Part shown: one piece after another, positions 17,187 to 26,909 of the stretch
Layout: every line of letters starts with the position of its first letter
Position numbering within the stretch: the first letter of the stretch is position 1
Assembly (NCBI GenBank): GCA_029880855.1
Contig: JAOUNS010000002.1
Span: 248,001 to 312,000, forward strand
Length of the DNA: 64,000 nt
Reading direction: 5' to 3'
DNA from: Gammaproteobacteria bacterium
GTDB taxonomy: Bacteria > Pseudomonadota > Gammaproteobacteria > UBA6429 > Thiohalophilaceae
Translations under genes and position numbers: made by a program
Notes under the pieces: generated by a model
Databases searched by the model: none
The model's input: the letters and a program-made list of their open reading frames with translations, nothing else
What the model was told of the DNA's origin: nothing

Positions 17187-18251
17187 ATGAATGACCTGGA
17201 CTACAGCAAAATATTGCAGGATCAGATCCTGGAAGCCTATAACGAACGGCAGCCGATCCGCATCAGCGGTTATCAGAGCAAGGCATTTTTTTATCGGCCG
17301 ATCCATGCCCCGGTGGTGGATGTCACTGCCCATCGCGGCATCCTGAACTATGAACCCACTGAATTGATCATCACGGCCCGCGCCGGTACCCCGCTCAGCG
17401 AGATCGATGCCGCACTGGCGGAGCATCATCAGATGCTGGCATTTGAACCGCCATACTTTGCTGACAATGCCAGTCTGGGCGGTACTATAGCCTGTGGTCT
17501 GTCGGGACCACGGCGTCCCTGGTCGGGTTCTGCACGGGACTTTGTGCTGGGTACCCGCATCATCAACGGCAAGGGCGAGATCCTGTCGTTTGGTGGTGAG
17601 GTAATGAAAAACGTGGCCGGTTATGATGTCTCGCGCTTGATGACCGGCGCCATGGGCACGCTGGGGCTGTTGCTGGATATCTCCCTCAAGGTCCTGCCCC
17701 GCCCGCAACGGGAGATCACCCTGAGCCGGGAACTGGATGCCAAACAGGCATTGCAACAAATGTTACAACTGTCACGCCAGTCCCTGCCGATTTCGGCCCT
17801 CTGCCATGACGGTGAAAAGATGTATCTTCGCTTGTGCGGTGCAGAAAAATCCGTACTGGCTGCAAAAAAACAACTGGGCGGTATTGAAGTCGATGATTCT
17901 GCAACGCTGTGGCACGGTATTCGTGAACACCGGCACCGCTTCTTTCACAGTGAGCAACCCCTGTGGCGACTCTCCCTGCCGGCCGCCACCCCCATCCAGG
18001 CCCTGCCGGGCAAACAGTTCATCGACTGGGGCGGTGCACAACGCTGGTTATATACCGAACTGGACGCGGAAGCCTTGCGCGCCAAGGTCAGTGAATATCA
18101 AGGTCATGCCACGCTGTTTCGTCATGGTGATCGCAATAGCGAGATATTCCATCCTCTGCTCGGCAAACTCAAACAACTGCAGATGGAACTGAAACTGGCC
18201 ATGGATCCCCACTGCATTCTTAACCCGACCATGCTGTATTCAGACTTTTAG
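17187..18251 (+). CDS. glcE: Glycolate oxidase, FAD-binding subunit GlcE
   Basis: 354 aa. Shorter paralogue of GlcD: the FAD-binding domain has IRISGYQSK, ELIITARAGTPLSEID, FADNASLGGTIACGLSGPRRP and GGEVMKNVAGYDVSRLMTGAMGTLG, all typical of GlcE. The end CILNPTMLY is the usual C-terminal motif. It is 6 bp after the kinase-like gene and 2 bp before glcF, so one operon. Confidence 0.92.
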   Translation: MNDLDYSKILQDQILEAYNERQPIRISGYQSKAFFYRPIHAPVVDVTAHRGILNYEPTELIITARAGTPLSEIDAALAEHHQMLAFEPPYFADNASLGGTIACGLSGPRRPWSGSARDFVLGTRIINGKGEILSFGGEVMKNVAGYDVSRLMTGAMGTLGLLLDISLKVLPRPQREITLSRELDAKQALQQMLQLSRQSLPISALCHDGEKMYLRLCGAEKSVLAAKKQLGGIEVDDSATLWHGIREHRHRFFHSEQPLWRLSLPAATPIQALPGKQFIDWGGAQRWLYTELDAEALRAKVSEYQGHATLFRHGDRNSEIFHPLLGKLKQLQMELKLAMDPHCILNPTMLYSDF

Positions 18252-18253
18252 CC

Positions 18254-19468
18254 ATGCAAACACAACTTGCCGATAACATTAAAAACACCGCCGCCGGTCA
18301 GACTGCCGACACCATTTTGCGTCGCTGTGTGCATTGCGGTTTTTGTACCGCCACCTGCCCGACCTATCAATTACTGGGTGATGAATTGGACGGTCCGCGG
18401 GGACGCATCTACTTGATCAAACAGTTACTCGAAGGCAAGCAGGTCTCGCGCAAAACCCAAACCCATCTGGATCGTTGTCTGACCTGTCGTTCCTGCGAAA
18501 CCACCTGCCCCTCCGGTGTGGAATACAGTCATCTGCTGGATATCGGTCGGGAGATTCTGGCCCAACGTGTGCGACGTCCAGTGCTGCAAACTCTACTGCG
18601 CAAACTGCTCGGTATGGTCTTGCCGAATCGCACCGTATTTGGTGCATTGGTCAGGATCGGTTATACCGTGCGCGCCTTCCTGCCGAAACGAATGCGCAAC
18701 ACCCTGCAATATGCCGGTCAGGTCAACACACCGTGGCGGGATAGTGAACACAAGCTGCAGGTCATTTTACTGGATGCCTGCGCCCAGGCCGATCTGGCGC
18801 CGAATATTAATCTGGCTGCCGCTCGTGTACTGGATAAACTGGGTATGCGTGCCATCCGTCTGCCACACAGTTGTTGTGGTGCATTGCCACATCACATGAC
18901 GGAAGAAGAACGCACCCTGCGAATGATCAAGACCAACATTGATCACTGGTGGCCGCAACTCAACAGTAATGTGAAATACATCGTCTCCACCGCCAGCGGT
19001 TGCGGCGTTATGGTTAAGGACTATGGCCGTTTGTTAAAAGATGATGAGGATTATGCGGAACGCGCCGCTCTGATCAGCGCACGATGCCGTGATATTGTCG
19101 AGGTGATTGCGGAGCAGGATCTGACCGCTTTGCAGATTGATGCCGGCCGTTCGGTCGCGGTGCATACCCCCTGCACATTGCAGCACGGTCAAAAGCTTAA
19201 CACGGCGGTGGACAACATTCTGCAACGCCTGGGGTTTGATTTATGTGCTGTGAAAGAGGCTCATCTGTGTTGCGGCTCTGCCGGTACTTATTCGATCCTG
19301 CAGCCGAAGATATCGCAACAACTGTTGCAGAATAAACTGCAAGCCCTCAACGTCAACCGGCCGCAACTGATTGTCACGGCCAACATCGGCTGCCTGTTGC
19401 ACTTGCAAAGCGGGTCCAATGTGCCGGTCAAACACTGGATCGAGTTACTGGACAGCCCCGCAGGGTAA
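18254..19468 (+). CDS. glcF: Glycolate oxidase, iron-sulfur subunit GlcF
   Basis: 404 aa. Two [4Fe-4S] motifs near the N-terminus, CVHCGFCTATCPTY and CLTCRSCETTCPSG, accept electrons from GlcD/E. Two CCG (cysteine-rich) domains follow: LPHSCCGALPHH and AHLCCGSAGTYS, plus VSTASGCGVMVKDYG. Electrons probably pass to quinone at the membrane. Full length and order fit E. coli GlcF (407 aa). Confidence 0.94.
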   Translation: MQTQLADNIKNTAAGQTADTILRRCVHCGFCTATCPTYQLLGDELDGPRGRIYLIKQLLEGKQVSRKTQTHLDRCLTCRSCETTCPSGVEYSHLLDIGREILAQRVRRPVLQTLLRKLLGMVLPNRTVFGALVRIGYTVRAFLPKRMRNTLQYAGQVNTPWRDSEHKLQVILLDACAQADLAPNINLAAARVLDKLGMRAIRLPHSCCGALPHHMTEEERTLRMIKTNIDHWWPQLNSNVKYIVSTASGCGVMVKDYGRLLKDDEDYAERAALISARCRDIVEVIAEQDLTALQIDAGRSVAVHTPCTLQHGQKLNTAVDNILQRLGFDLCAVKEAHLCCGSAGTYSILQPKISQQLLQNKLQALNVNRPQLIVTANIGCLLHLQSGSNVPVKHWIELLDSPAG

Positions 19469-19469
19469 C

Positions 19470-20141
19470 GTGACACACTTTTTCACCCGACACCGGAAAT
19501 CCGTGCTGCTTGGCACACTGTTGATTGGCGGTCTGGTTTTACAGGCACTGGATATCATTGATCCGATCGCCCTGCTGACACAGGCGAGACACTATGCGGA
19601 CACCCCCTGGTTAATTGCGGCACTGATTGTCTGGCAAATCGTGTTGTTCACATTTGCCCTGCCCGGCTCCACTACACTCTGGCTGGTCGCTCCCCTTTAT
19701 CCACCGTTAACGGCAGGGCTGATACTGGTCCTCGGCGGTACCGGCGGCGGTGTCAGTGCTTATTTCTTTGCCCGACATCTGGGCAGTGACTGGCAGGCAC
19801 GTATCCGACACCAGCGGGTATTTCAGCGCATGGAACAACGGGGCGATATGTTAACCCTGCTGGGTCTGCGTATCCTGCCGGGATTTCCCCATTCCGCCAT
19901 TAACTACGGTGCCGGTCTGTTACGATTGCCCTTGCGGCAGTTTGTGTTGACGACGGCGCTGGGGCTGGCAGTAAAAAGTGCAATTTATTGTCCGGTGATC
20001 TATCGCGCCGCCGGAACGGACATACGCCATTTCAAACTATCCATACAAGAAATTCTGCCTTTGCTGTTGTTGGCCCTTGGTTTGGTCATTCTCTCCCTGT
20101 ATCTGCATACCCGGGACCGGCTGAAGGAAAAGAATCACTAA
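19470..20141 (+). CDS. TVP38/TMEM64 (VTT) family membrane protein
   Basis: 223 aa from a GTG one base after the glcF stop, so it ends the glc operon. Five or six membrane spans; the VTT-domain signature is visible as FALPGSTTLWLVAPLYPP, LGGTGGGVSAYFFARHLG and LLGLRILPGFPHSAINYGAGLLRLPLRQF. Family members are thought to be lipid scramblases or to carry small substrates; nothing shows which. Its place in the operon suggests a link to glycolate use, but that is inference. Confidence 0.82.
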   Translation: MTHFFTRHRKSVLLGTLLIGGLVLQALDIIDPIALLTQARHYADTPWLIAALIVWQIVLFTFALPGSTTLWLVAPLYPPLTAGLILVLGGTGGGVSAYFFARHLGSDWQARIRHQRVFQRMEQRGDMLTLLGLRILPGFPHSAINYGAGLLRLPLRQFVLTTALGLAVKSAIYCPVIYRAAGTDIRHFKLSIQEILPLLLLALGLVILSLYLHTRDRLKEKNH

Positions 20142-20395
20142 TCGGCAGCAGCCACACTATTGCTGATACATACCGGTTTCACACCACCGACACACCAATC
20201 AGACTGGTGCATCTCGGCAGCACTGACGATCTGCCGCTCATCATCTATGCTTATACATAGCAAGACGCCATTCCTGTCGTTCTAATTCACTACTTAACGT
20301 AATCGCATTCTAAGTAGTTCATGCATTTTTTTATCACGCTTATACACAAAGGGACAAGTACGACACAAGACTGAACAAACCGAGAGGAGATGCAC

Positions 20396-22054
20396 ATGGA
20401 GAATTTTGACTTTGATGTCATTGTGGTGGGTTCCGGTTTCGGTGGTTCCGTGATGACCTGTCGTCTCGCGGAGAAAGGTTATCGGGTCTGTCTGTTGGAG
20501 CGCGGCCGTGAATACGGCATGGGTGATTTCCCGCGTCGCATACAGGAAATGAAAAATGCCGTCTGGGATCCGGAAGACCATAAATACGGCCTGTTCGAAA
20601 TCATGGCCCATCCGGACAGCGATGTGTGTACCGTGAACGCCAGCGGTCTGGGCGGTGGTTCATTGATCTATTCCAGTGTCCTGCAACGCATGGAAGCGGA
20701 ATCGTTTTACGGCTGGCCGGGTAACATCGATGCAGAGGAATTGCATCCTTATTATGAGAAGGTGCTGGCTGCCATGCAGGCCGAACCCTATCCGTTTGAT
20801 GATCCCTTTTATCGCGCCACACCCAAGACACAGGCACTCAAGGATGCGGCGACAAGGTTATCCATGGAAACGGATGGCACTGCACCGCCAACAGGTTATT
20901 TCCCGCCGTTGGGGATCTGGTTTAAAGGTGATCAACCTGGTGAGCAAAGCAAGAACATGCACGATGTCCTGTTGGCCAAATGCACCAAATGCGGTGACTG
21001 CACCATCGGATGCAACATCCATGCGAAAAACAGCCTCAACCTCAACTATCTGGCCAGGGCGCGGAATCAGGCCCTGTTGGGTGCACACGGTGTTGCTGCA
21101 GAAATTCGCACCCGCACCATCGTCACCGATATCCGGCCGACAGCAGACAAGTCAGGTTACACGGTAACCTGTCAACAAGGCAACGAGCAGAATCAGACGA
21201 CGGCAACCACACTCACCGCCAAAAAAGTTGTGCTGGCCTGTGGCGCTGTCAACACCCCGGCCCTGTTAACACGACTCAAAAAGAAAGGGTCACTGCCTGA
21301 GTTGGGTATGCCTCTGGGCAAGCACTGGTGTGGTAACGGCGATCTGGAGGCAAACATCCACAGCAGTGCCTATGAGATGGCGCCGACCATCGGCCCCACC
21401 ATCACCTATGCTATCCGATATAAGTATAAAGACTACCCGGACGGTTTTCCCCACTCGGCCTATATTGAAGATGGCGGACTGCCGCAACTGCTCTCCTGGT
21501 ACATTGTTGGTATCCTGCCCTCGGCCGGCGCCCTGACCCGGGCCTTGCAGTTTATCCTGCGGGCAATTAAACGGCTGCTTGGCGGCAGACCGTTGATCAA
21601 TGTTGGTGATGAAGTATCCAGACTGATCAAGAACGACCATTATTTGCGTCACAGCATGGTCCTGCTCTGCATGGGACGGGATCGTTCCGATGGCGAGGTC
21701 ACCGTCAATGAGCAGGGCGACGTGATCATCAAATGGCGCATGGACAGCAGCAAGTTACACCTTGATCGCCTGTCCAAAGCGGCTGAAAATCTGTCCCGGG
21801 CGGCGGCTGGCAAATTACAGCTTAATCCGCTAACCTATCTGGATAAGTTGATTGCCGTGCACTGTCTGGGAGGATGTGTAATGGCCGACTCACCCGAACA
21901 GGGTGTGGTGGATATCAACGGCGAGGTATTTGGTTATCCGGGACTGTATATCGCTGACGGCAGCATCATACCGTCATCCACCGGGCCCAATCCGTCATTG
22001 ACTATCGCCGCCATGGCAGAAAGGATAGCTGATCGCTTTCCTCTAAAAAAATAA
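20396..22054 (+). CDS. GMC-family FAD oxidoreductase (cholesterol-oxidase-like)
   Basis: 552 aa. The Rossmann FAD site is DVIVVGSGFGGSVMTCRLAEKG at the N-terminus, followed by GLGGGSLIYSSV. A cysteine cluster KCTKCGDCTIGCNIHAKNS at about residues 198-216 occurs in the cholesterol-oxidase-like branch of GMC enzymes. The C-terminal part has VHCLGGCVMADSPEQGVVD and LYIADGSIIPSSTGPNPSLTI, the active-site region and FAD closure. Start chosen at 20396 because GAGGAG lies 6 nt upstream; an ATG at 20390 is too close. No signal peptide. The substrate could be a sterol-like or other alcohol; not determined. The metallophosphoesterase follows after 46 bp. Confidence 0.86.
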   Translation: MENFDFDVIVVGSGFGGSVMTCRLAEKGYRVCLLERGREYGMGDFPRRIQEMKNAVWDPEDHKYGLFEIMAHPDSDVCTVNASGLGGGSLIYSSVLQRMEAESFYGWPGNIDAEELHPYYEKVLAAMQAEPYPFDDPFYRATPKTQALKDAATRLSMETDGTAPPTGYFPPLGIWFKGDQPGEQSKNMHDVLLAKCTKCGDCTIGCNIHAKNSLNLNYLARARNQALLGAHGVAAEIRTRTIVTDIRPTADKSGYTVTCQQGNEQNQTTATTLTAKKVVLACGAVNTPALLTRLKKKGSLPELGMPLGKHWCGNGDLEANIHSSAYEMAPTIGPTITYAIRYKYKDYPDGFPHSAYIEDGGLPQLLSWYIVGILPSAGALTRALQFILRAIKRLLGGRPLINVGDEVSRLIKNDHYLRHSMVLLCMGRDRSDGEVTVNEQGDVIIKWRMDSSKLHLDRLSKAAENLSRAAAGKLQLNPLTYLDKLIAVHCLGGCVMADSPEQGVVDINGEVFGYPGLYIADGSIIPSSTGPNPSLTIAAMAERIADRFPLKK

Positions 22055-22100
22055 CAACCAGTCACTATTCGACATTACAGTCCGGAGTTCAGGTCAGGGT

Positions 22101-24098
22101 ATGGGATTTAATTTTTTTAATAAACGCCAGATCAACAATAACGACAACCTCTTTCCCTACATCATCAGTCCGGCACCGGGCTGTCCCCTGTTGGTGGATA
22201 AAAACGCAGCGTCAATCGATGTCATCATTGCAGCAAGTCATCGCGGGATTAGCGGTGACTGGCAACTGCGTCCTGCGGCGGCCAACGGCGATGCAACACT
22301 TGCGAATATAGATTTGCAGGCAGATCCGGCCTCGCTGGTTGAGCTGGACGATATAGACAGCGGTTATCTGATTTCAGATTTGGCGGAAAATCGGCAACAG
22401 TTAAGCAAAACCGTTTTGCGATTGTTTGGCCCTGACACGCTCTTTTACAAGTTAACGCTGCGATTTGCCACTGACAATCCCGGTCCCCGGTCCAGGGCCT
22501 CCATCCTGTATGACCTGCATTTACATCGCACCGACGGCAGTACACATATCAAACACCACAGTGTTTGTTTGCTGAACAAGGCACAGGACAAACTGAAATT
22601 CACCCAGGTAACTGATTTGCATCTGGCGCGTCGCAATGATCTCATCGAGGCAGAGGTCAGTATTGAAGGTCCGGTTGAGAACTTTAATAACTTTAACGAC
22701 AACCTGCGCCGCATGATTCGCAAGCTGAATACCGATTATGACAATGGTGAACTGGATTTTGTCATTCTCTCCGGCGATCTGATTGACTTTGTCTATCATG
22801 GTGCATCACATCAGCCGGAGTATCGGGATAATAACTGGCGCTTGTTTTATGAGATTATCACCGGCACCGGTCAGGAATATCGCCAGGGTAATCCCGGCTG
22901 CAAGGCACCGGTGTTCACCTCCACCGGCAACCACGACTGGACGCTCTTTCCATATGACATTTCCTATAAGCCCCATGTCTTTGGTATACCGGAAAGCCAA
23001 AAAGCCAAGGCTGAACTCTTTGATCATCAATACTACAGCAGCAAAGCGGAATACCGGGCCATTCTTGCCGAGCTGTATAACAAGGTAATCTCAGGCAGCA
23101 CACCGCTGAACCGGGCAAATCACCTGATTACCGTCATCAAGTTGTTGCTAAGGTTTGTCAATTCGTGGCGCAGCAAAAATATCCTGCCGGTACTTGCGGT
23201 GTTATACGCCACCACTCTTGATTTCGACCCGAAGTACGTCTGGCTGTACTACGGTCTGATCTATACCGTCACCTATGCAACCCAACGAGTGTTGTTTTTC
23301 ATTGCCGAGCACTATATCAAGCGAGTGATCGGCTTTTCGGTGATCCCCACTATCGAAAACGTCACGGCACTCTATGACTACTTTCTGAATATCAACCCCT
23401 ATTTCAATTACACCTTTTCCTTTGGTGAAAATCATTTCATTGTGGTTGACACCGGTGCGGATTGTCTGGTGGCGGAAGAACTATGGGATGATGGCAAGAA
23501 AAAATTGAACAAAATCGGGCTCACTGACCTGATCGGCGGTTCGCCCGACAGCCAGGCCTTTTTCAGATTGAATGAATATTACAATATCGCGCAAATTACC
23601 TGGCTGGATAATATTCTCAATCTTATCCGGCAAGCAACCTCGGATAAACGGCGTATTATCCTCATCGCCCATGCCCCGCCCATCAATACCAAAAATCCAC
23701 CGGTCATTCCCGCCGGGCAGAACGAAGTCGTGGTGAAGGCCGATGCCCGCTATGGCACGATTAATCACTATCTGAGCCAGTTTTACAGCTTGTGCCGCGG
23801 AAAAAAAGAAGGTTATCCGGATTATACGGGACCCGGCATTGATCTGGTCCTGTCCGGTCATACCCACTATGTCCGTGAATTTCGCATTGGCGAGCATAAT
23901 CGAATTTATGCCGGTCAGTATTCACAAGCCGGCGAAGTCAGCAACTTTGATCAGGTCAAACCGCTGATATTACAAACGGCGGCCTGTGGTCCTATGGAAC
24001 CGGGATTTGTCGACACCCCCTACTATCGTACGGTCAGCATTGATCAGCATGGCAAGATCCTTGACCTCAGCCATCGTTACCACCGCCATCAGGGATGA
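22101..24098 (+). CDS. Large metallophosphoesterase
   Basis: 665 aa. All five calcineurin-type motifs are present: TDLHL (about residue 173), SGDLID (about 220), STGNHDW (about 275), IAHAPP (about 525) and SGHTHY (about 595). An N-terminal domain of about 160 residues has no match I recognise. Between motifs 3 and 4 there is a 200-residue insertion that contains hydrophobic segments (ILPVLAVLYATTL and YGLIYTVTYATQRVLFFIA), so the protein may sit on a membrane. No signal peptide. It follows the GMC oxidoreductase by 46 bp in the same direction, suggesting a joint pathway. Confidence 0.8.
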   Translation: MGFNFFNKRQINNNDNLFPYIISPAPGCPLLVDKNAASIDVIIAASHRGISGDWQLRPAAANGDATLANIDLQADPASLVELDDIDSGYLISDLAENRQQLSKTVLRLFGPDTLFYKLTLRFATDNPGPRSRASILYDLHLHRTDGSTHIKHHSVCLLNKAQDKLKFTQVTDLHLARRNDLIEAEVSIEGPVENFNNFNDNLRRMIRKLNTDYDNGELDFVILSGDLIDFVYHGASHQPEYRDNNWRLFYEIITGTGQEYRQGNPGCKAPVFTSTGNHDWTLFPYDISYKPHVFGIPESQKAKAELFDHQYYSSKAEYRAILAELYNKVISGSTPLNRANHLITVIKLLLRFVNSWRSKNILPVLAVLYATTLDFDPKYVWLYYGLIYTVTYATQRVLFFIAEHYIKRVIGFSVIPTIENVTALYDYFLNINPYFNYTFSFGENHFIVVDTGADCLVAEELWDDGKKKLNKIGLTDLIGGSPDSQAFFRLNEYYNIAQITWLDNILNLIRQATSDKRRIILIAHAPPINTKNPPVIPAGQNEVVVKADARYGTINHYLSQFYSLCRGKKEGYPDYTGPGIDLVLSGHTHYVREFRIGEHNRIYAGQYSQAGEVSNFDQVKPLILQTAACGPMEPGFVDTPYYRTVSIDQHGKILDLSHRYHRHQG

Positions 24099-24375
24099 GT
24101 CACTGAATAAATTCCGGTAATCCGCTTGTGTGTATTTTCATTGGTAACTGCCAATTGACGAACTATTTCGATCCCTGTGTTAACTCAGCAATTTACTCGA
24201 ATTATTCAAACCTGATACATGCACTTTTGTTGTCGTTTAAATGACTCATCAATTCCTCTAAACTGTAAATACAGCATCTGAAAAACTGTCTCCTGCAATA
24301 TCTCTTTTACTATTGCCATTCGCTTTGCGGGTGTTGCTTTTTTCATACAAACCCAAACGACCAGAAGGAGTTGTC

Positions 24376-25632
24376 ATGAAACCGCAAAAAATTTTCCCCA
24401 TTCTGTTTCTCGCCCTGCTCGTCTCTTGCGATATAGGTGAAAAGCTCGATGAGCTGAAGGACACAGCCAAAGATATTACGACAGAAACCCTTGCCACACT
24501 GGATGATGCGATCAGTGCCCTGTCCGGTGAATCGGCAGCCTGGCAGGATGTTTTGACCAATACGATTTCAAAATTGACTGATGAGGCCCAGGCGACGGTC
24601 CGCAACGAAGTATCCAGTGTCCTGAGTCGTGCTATTGCCAAAACCGGCGTCGAATTGCGCTGTGAAGTTGATTTCATTCGCAATCGGGTTAAGGATGCCC
24701 TGATCAGAATAAAACTGAAATTCCTCGGCAAACCGGTCCCGCCGCTGGAGCCCAAGTTCTGTAATATCGATCCTGAAGCAGTGGATCGTGAAGCGGTGCC
24801 GAAGCATATCAAATCATTAAATTTCTACGGCTATGACTTTGATGTCGATCAGCAGATCAAGGTGTTGCTGGAGAGTGACAACGGCAGCAAAGCGGATGTC
24901 AGCCGTTTTCTGGACAAGCCGACCCATTACGCCATGACCCTGAAATTTGGCGGCAACGGCGTGCAACTCAACGCAAAAAGCCGGCGCTTTATCCTGCAAT
25001 GGAAAAACCAGGTCATCTCCACCATCGGTGTCATCCAGCCCCAGACACCGGTTTGCGAAAGCAAGACCGAAACGGTTCGGGTCTCCCCCATCACCTACAT
25101 ACCGCCGCATACCCGGGGTGACACGGAATATAAAGGTCATGGCCCCAAAGTCACATCGAGTGTCAGGTGGGTGGTTTCTCCCAAACGTCTTGATGCCAGT
25201 ATCACCATGCATGCGGCAGAGACCAAGAAAGACTGGACCACCGCCAGTGGTACAAAGCTGTTCCCTAATCTCTTTGTCCCTGATCCGGGTTGGCGCATCG
25301 ACAGTGTGGTTGGTTCTTTGTCCAGCAGTCATGCTTATACTGATACCAACCATACCGAAGATCGTTATCAACTGGGCAGCGGCGGACCGGCCAGAGAACT
25401 GGTCTATGTGGGTGACACCAAGGGCAAAGAAGCCGGTACTCGTACCCAGGTAACCGTCTACTTCAATAATCCGCGTCTGGTTCTGGTACAGGATAAAAAC
25501 TGTGTTTCCGGTTCCCAGGTTGCCGCGATGAAGAAGAAAGGCACGATCTCCAACAAGTCACTGCAACGGCTCAGTCCGGCCATGGTGAAAGATCTGCAAA
25601 AGATAAACAAGGTGTTTAAGGTCACACCCTGA
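24376..25632 (+). CDS. Large hypothetical lipoprotein
   Basis: 418 aa. Start at the ATG at 24376: AGAAGGAG precedes it by 7 nt and the protein begins with a lipoprotein signal ending in LLVSC (Cys about residue 19). Residues 20-110 form amphipathic helices (GEKLDELKDTAKDITTETL). The rest is beta-rich with no domain I recognise; it includes PITYIPPHTRGDTEYKGHG and a Thr/Ser-rich middle. About 280 bp of gene-free sequence separate it from the metallophosphoesterase, so cotranscription is uncertain. Confidence 0.75.
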   Translation: MKPQKIFPILFLALLVSCDIGEKLDELKDTAKDITTETLATLDDAISALSGESAAWQDVLTNTISKLTDEAQATVRNEVSSVLSRAIAKTGVELRCEVDFIRNRVKDALIRIKLKFLGKPVPPLEPKFCNIDPEAVDREAVPKHIKSLNFYGYDFDVDQQIKVLLESDNGSKADVSRFLDKPTHYAMTLKFGGNGVQLNAKSRRFILQWKNQVISTIGVIQPQTPVCESKTETVRVSPITYIPPHTRGDTEYKGHGPKVTSSVRWVVSPKRLDASITMHAAETKKDWTTASGTKLFPNLFVPDPGWRIDSVVGSLSSSHAYTDTNHTEDRYQLGSGGPARELVYVGDTKGKEAGTRTQVTVYFNNPRLVLVQDKNCVSGSQVAAMKKKGTISNKSLQRLSPAMVKDLQKINKVFKVTP

Positions 25633-25698
25633 CATTTACGTGGAACACACCGGGAGTGAAGCCTCACTCCCGGTTTTGATATCTCACTTGATCAAATA

Positions 25699-26013
25699 TC
25701 AGCCTTTTCCGCCACCCAGACAAGGGGGTGACAGGGGCGCACCATTGGTGTTCTTCGCCCATTCCTGACTGGTGTAGGTATGCAGGGCCAGGGCGTGGAT
25801 CTTGCCGCTGACTTCTTCAGCCAACAGGGTGTTGATCATACGGTGGCGATTGATCAGGGTCTTGCCCTCGAAATCATCGGAGACCAGTGTCACCTTGAAA
25901 TGTGATTCCGAGCCGGGCGGGACATTGTGGTTGTTACTTTCATTCACCACTTCCAGATGCAGGGCATTCACACCTGTTGCCAGTTTTTGTTCAATATCGG
26001 ATTGGATACTCAT
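25699..26013 (-). CDS. bolA: BolA-family protein
   Basis: 104 aa. BolA fold with LHLEVVNESNNHNVPPGSES, HFKVTLVSDDFEGKTLINRHRMI and IHALALHTYTSQEW. BolA proteins bind monothiol glutaredoxins and [2Fe-2S] clusters; the conserved His residues are present. Start at the ATG at 26013 with AGGAGG 9 nt upstream; a TTG six bases earlier is too close to that site. The tail GAPLSPPCLGGGKG adds an extra Cys near the end. Confidence 0.9.
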   Translation of the reverse strand: MSIQSDIEQKLATGVNALHLEVVNESNNHNVPPGSESHFKVTLVSDDFEGKTLINRHRMINTLLAEEVSGKIHALALHTYTSQEWAKNTNGAPLSPPCLGGGKG

Positions 26014-26187
26014 TTTCAACTACCTCCTGCCGGTTGCTGATTATAACAAAACCCTCATGATGTACCCCATATCTCACTCTGAGTAGGCGCACGGGTCCGG
26101 GATAACCGTGCAATCTCGCGGGAAATTCTCTGCCTGACACCGCCCATGATATGCTTGTTCTCGATATATTTTTCAATACGGCAAACC

Positions 26188-26385
26188 ATGACAAATCATC
26201 GAGAAATTCCCGATTGGGTCAACTGGATCGCACAGGACAGTGACGGCAGTTGGTGGGGTTATGAGGTGGAACCCCTGCAATATCATGCAGGCTGGTATGA
26301 AAATGAACTGGGGCGGCGCGTCAGGTTGCAGCGGGATGAATTCAATCCGGATTGGCAGTCGACACTGCAAAGGATTACTGCGTGA
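26188..26385 (+). CDS. Small Trp-rich conserved-looking protein
   Basis: 65 aa from the ATG at 26188: begins MTNHREIPDWVNWIAQDSDG, followed by WWGYEVEPLQYHAGWY. It holds six Trp and several Tyr, with no membrane span or Cys. I take it to be a real small soluble protein, since short proteins starting IPDWVNWIAQDxDG are familiar in gammaproteobacterial annotations, without known function. Its end overlaps the convergent cheX gene by 11 bp. Confidence 0.6.
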   Translation: MTNHREIPDWVNWIAQDSDGSWWGYEVEPLQYHAGWYENELGRRVRLQRDEFNPDWQSTLQRITA

Positions 26386-26857
26386 CCGAGTGATCCGTAA
26401 AATTCAGCTCCAAAAACAGATCACCGGCTTCCAGAGAGATGGGAATCAGGATGGTTTCCCCGTCAAATTGATGCTCAATGGTGTGTTCGCCGGCAAAGAT
26501 TTGCGGCAAGGTCATGTCAAAGTTATAGCCCTGTGCTTCGAGGACACATTTGGCCCCGCCAACCACAATATTGGTCATCTCACCGGCCAGATCCCGGGCG
26601 ATCTCATCCACCTCATTGATCTCCGTGTGCAACATCCGTTTTGCCATGTCGAATAACACCGGTTCGGTAAAACTCAGGGATAAACTGCCCTGCACCTGAT
26701 CGCTTTGCATGGTCATCAGACCGGTGACAGCGCCACGAGCCGCTGAATCGTGTTTGATATTGGCTTCCCCCACTTCCGGGGTTATCTGCATCATGGTATG
26801 GAAAACATTGACCAGTGTGTCGACCACCGGTGGAATGAACTTCGATTCAACACCCAT
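26375..26857 (-). CDS. CheX-family chemotaxis phosphatase (copy 1)
   Basis: 160 aa. CheX/CheC-type phosphatases remove phosphate from CheY-P through an ExxN pair; here it is LAGEMTNIVVGGAK at about residues 87-100. The rest (IPPVVDTLVNVF, PQIFAGEHTIEH, IPISLEAGDLFLELNF) follows the CheX pattern. It lies 52 bp downstream of a paralogue and next to a PilZ gene, so the set may act on a response regulator in motility or another two-component path rather than in a complete chemotaxis operon, which is absent. Confidence 0.82.
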   Translation of the reverse strand: MGVESKFIPPVVDTLVNVFHTMMQITPEVGEANIKHDSAARGAVTGLMTMQSDQVQGSLSLSFTEPVLFDMAKRMLHTEINEVDEIARDLAGEMTNIVVGGAKCVLEAQGYNFDMTLPQIFAGEHTIEHQFDGETILIPISLEAGDLFLELNFTDHSVTQ

Positions 26858-26909
26858 AAAAATACCGTGTAATTTTTGCTGTCAGACAGATTAATCTATC
26901 GGCAGTCAC

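Noticed and set aside
20289..20332. Inverted repeat ACTACTTA...TAAGTAGT with T-run, as a terminator
   Set aside because: A/T-rich stem, 14-nt loop and 8-nt distance to the T-run make it weak.
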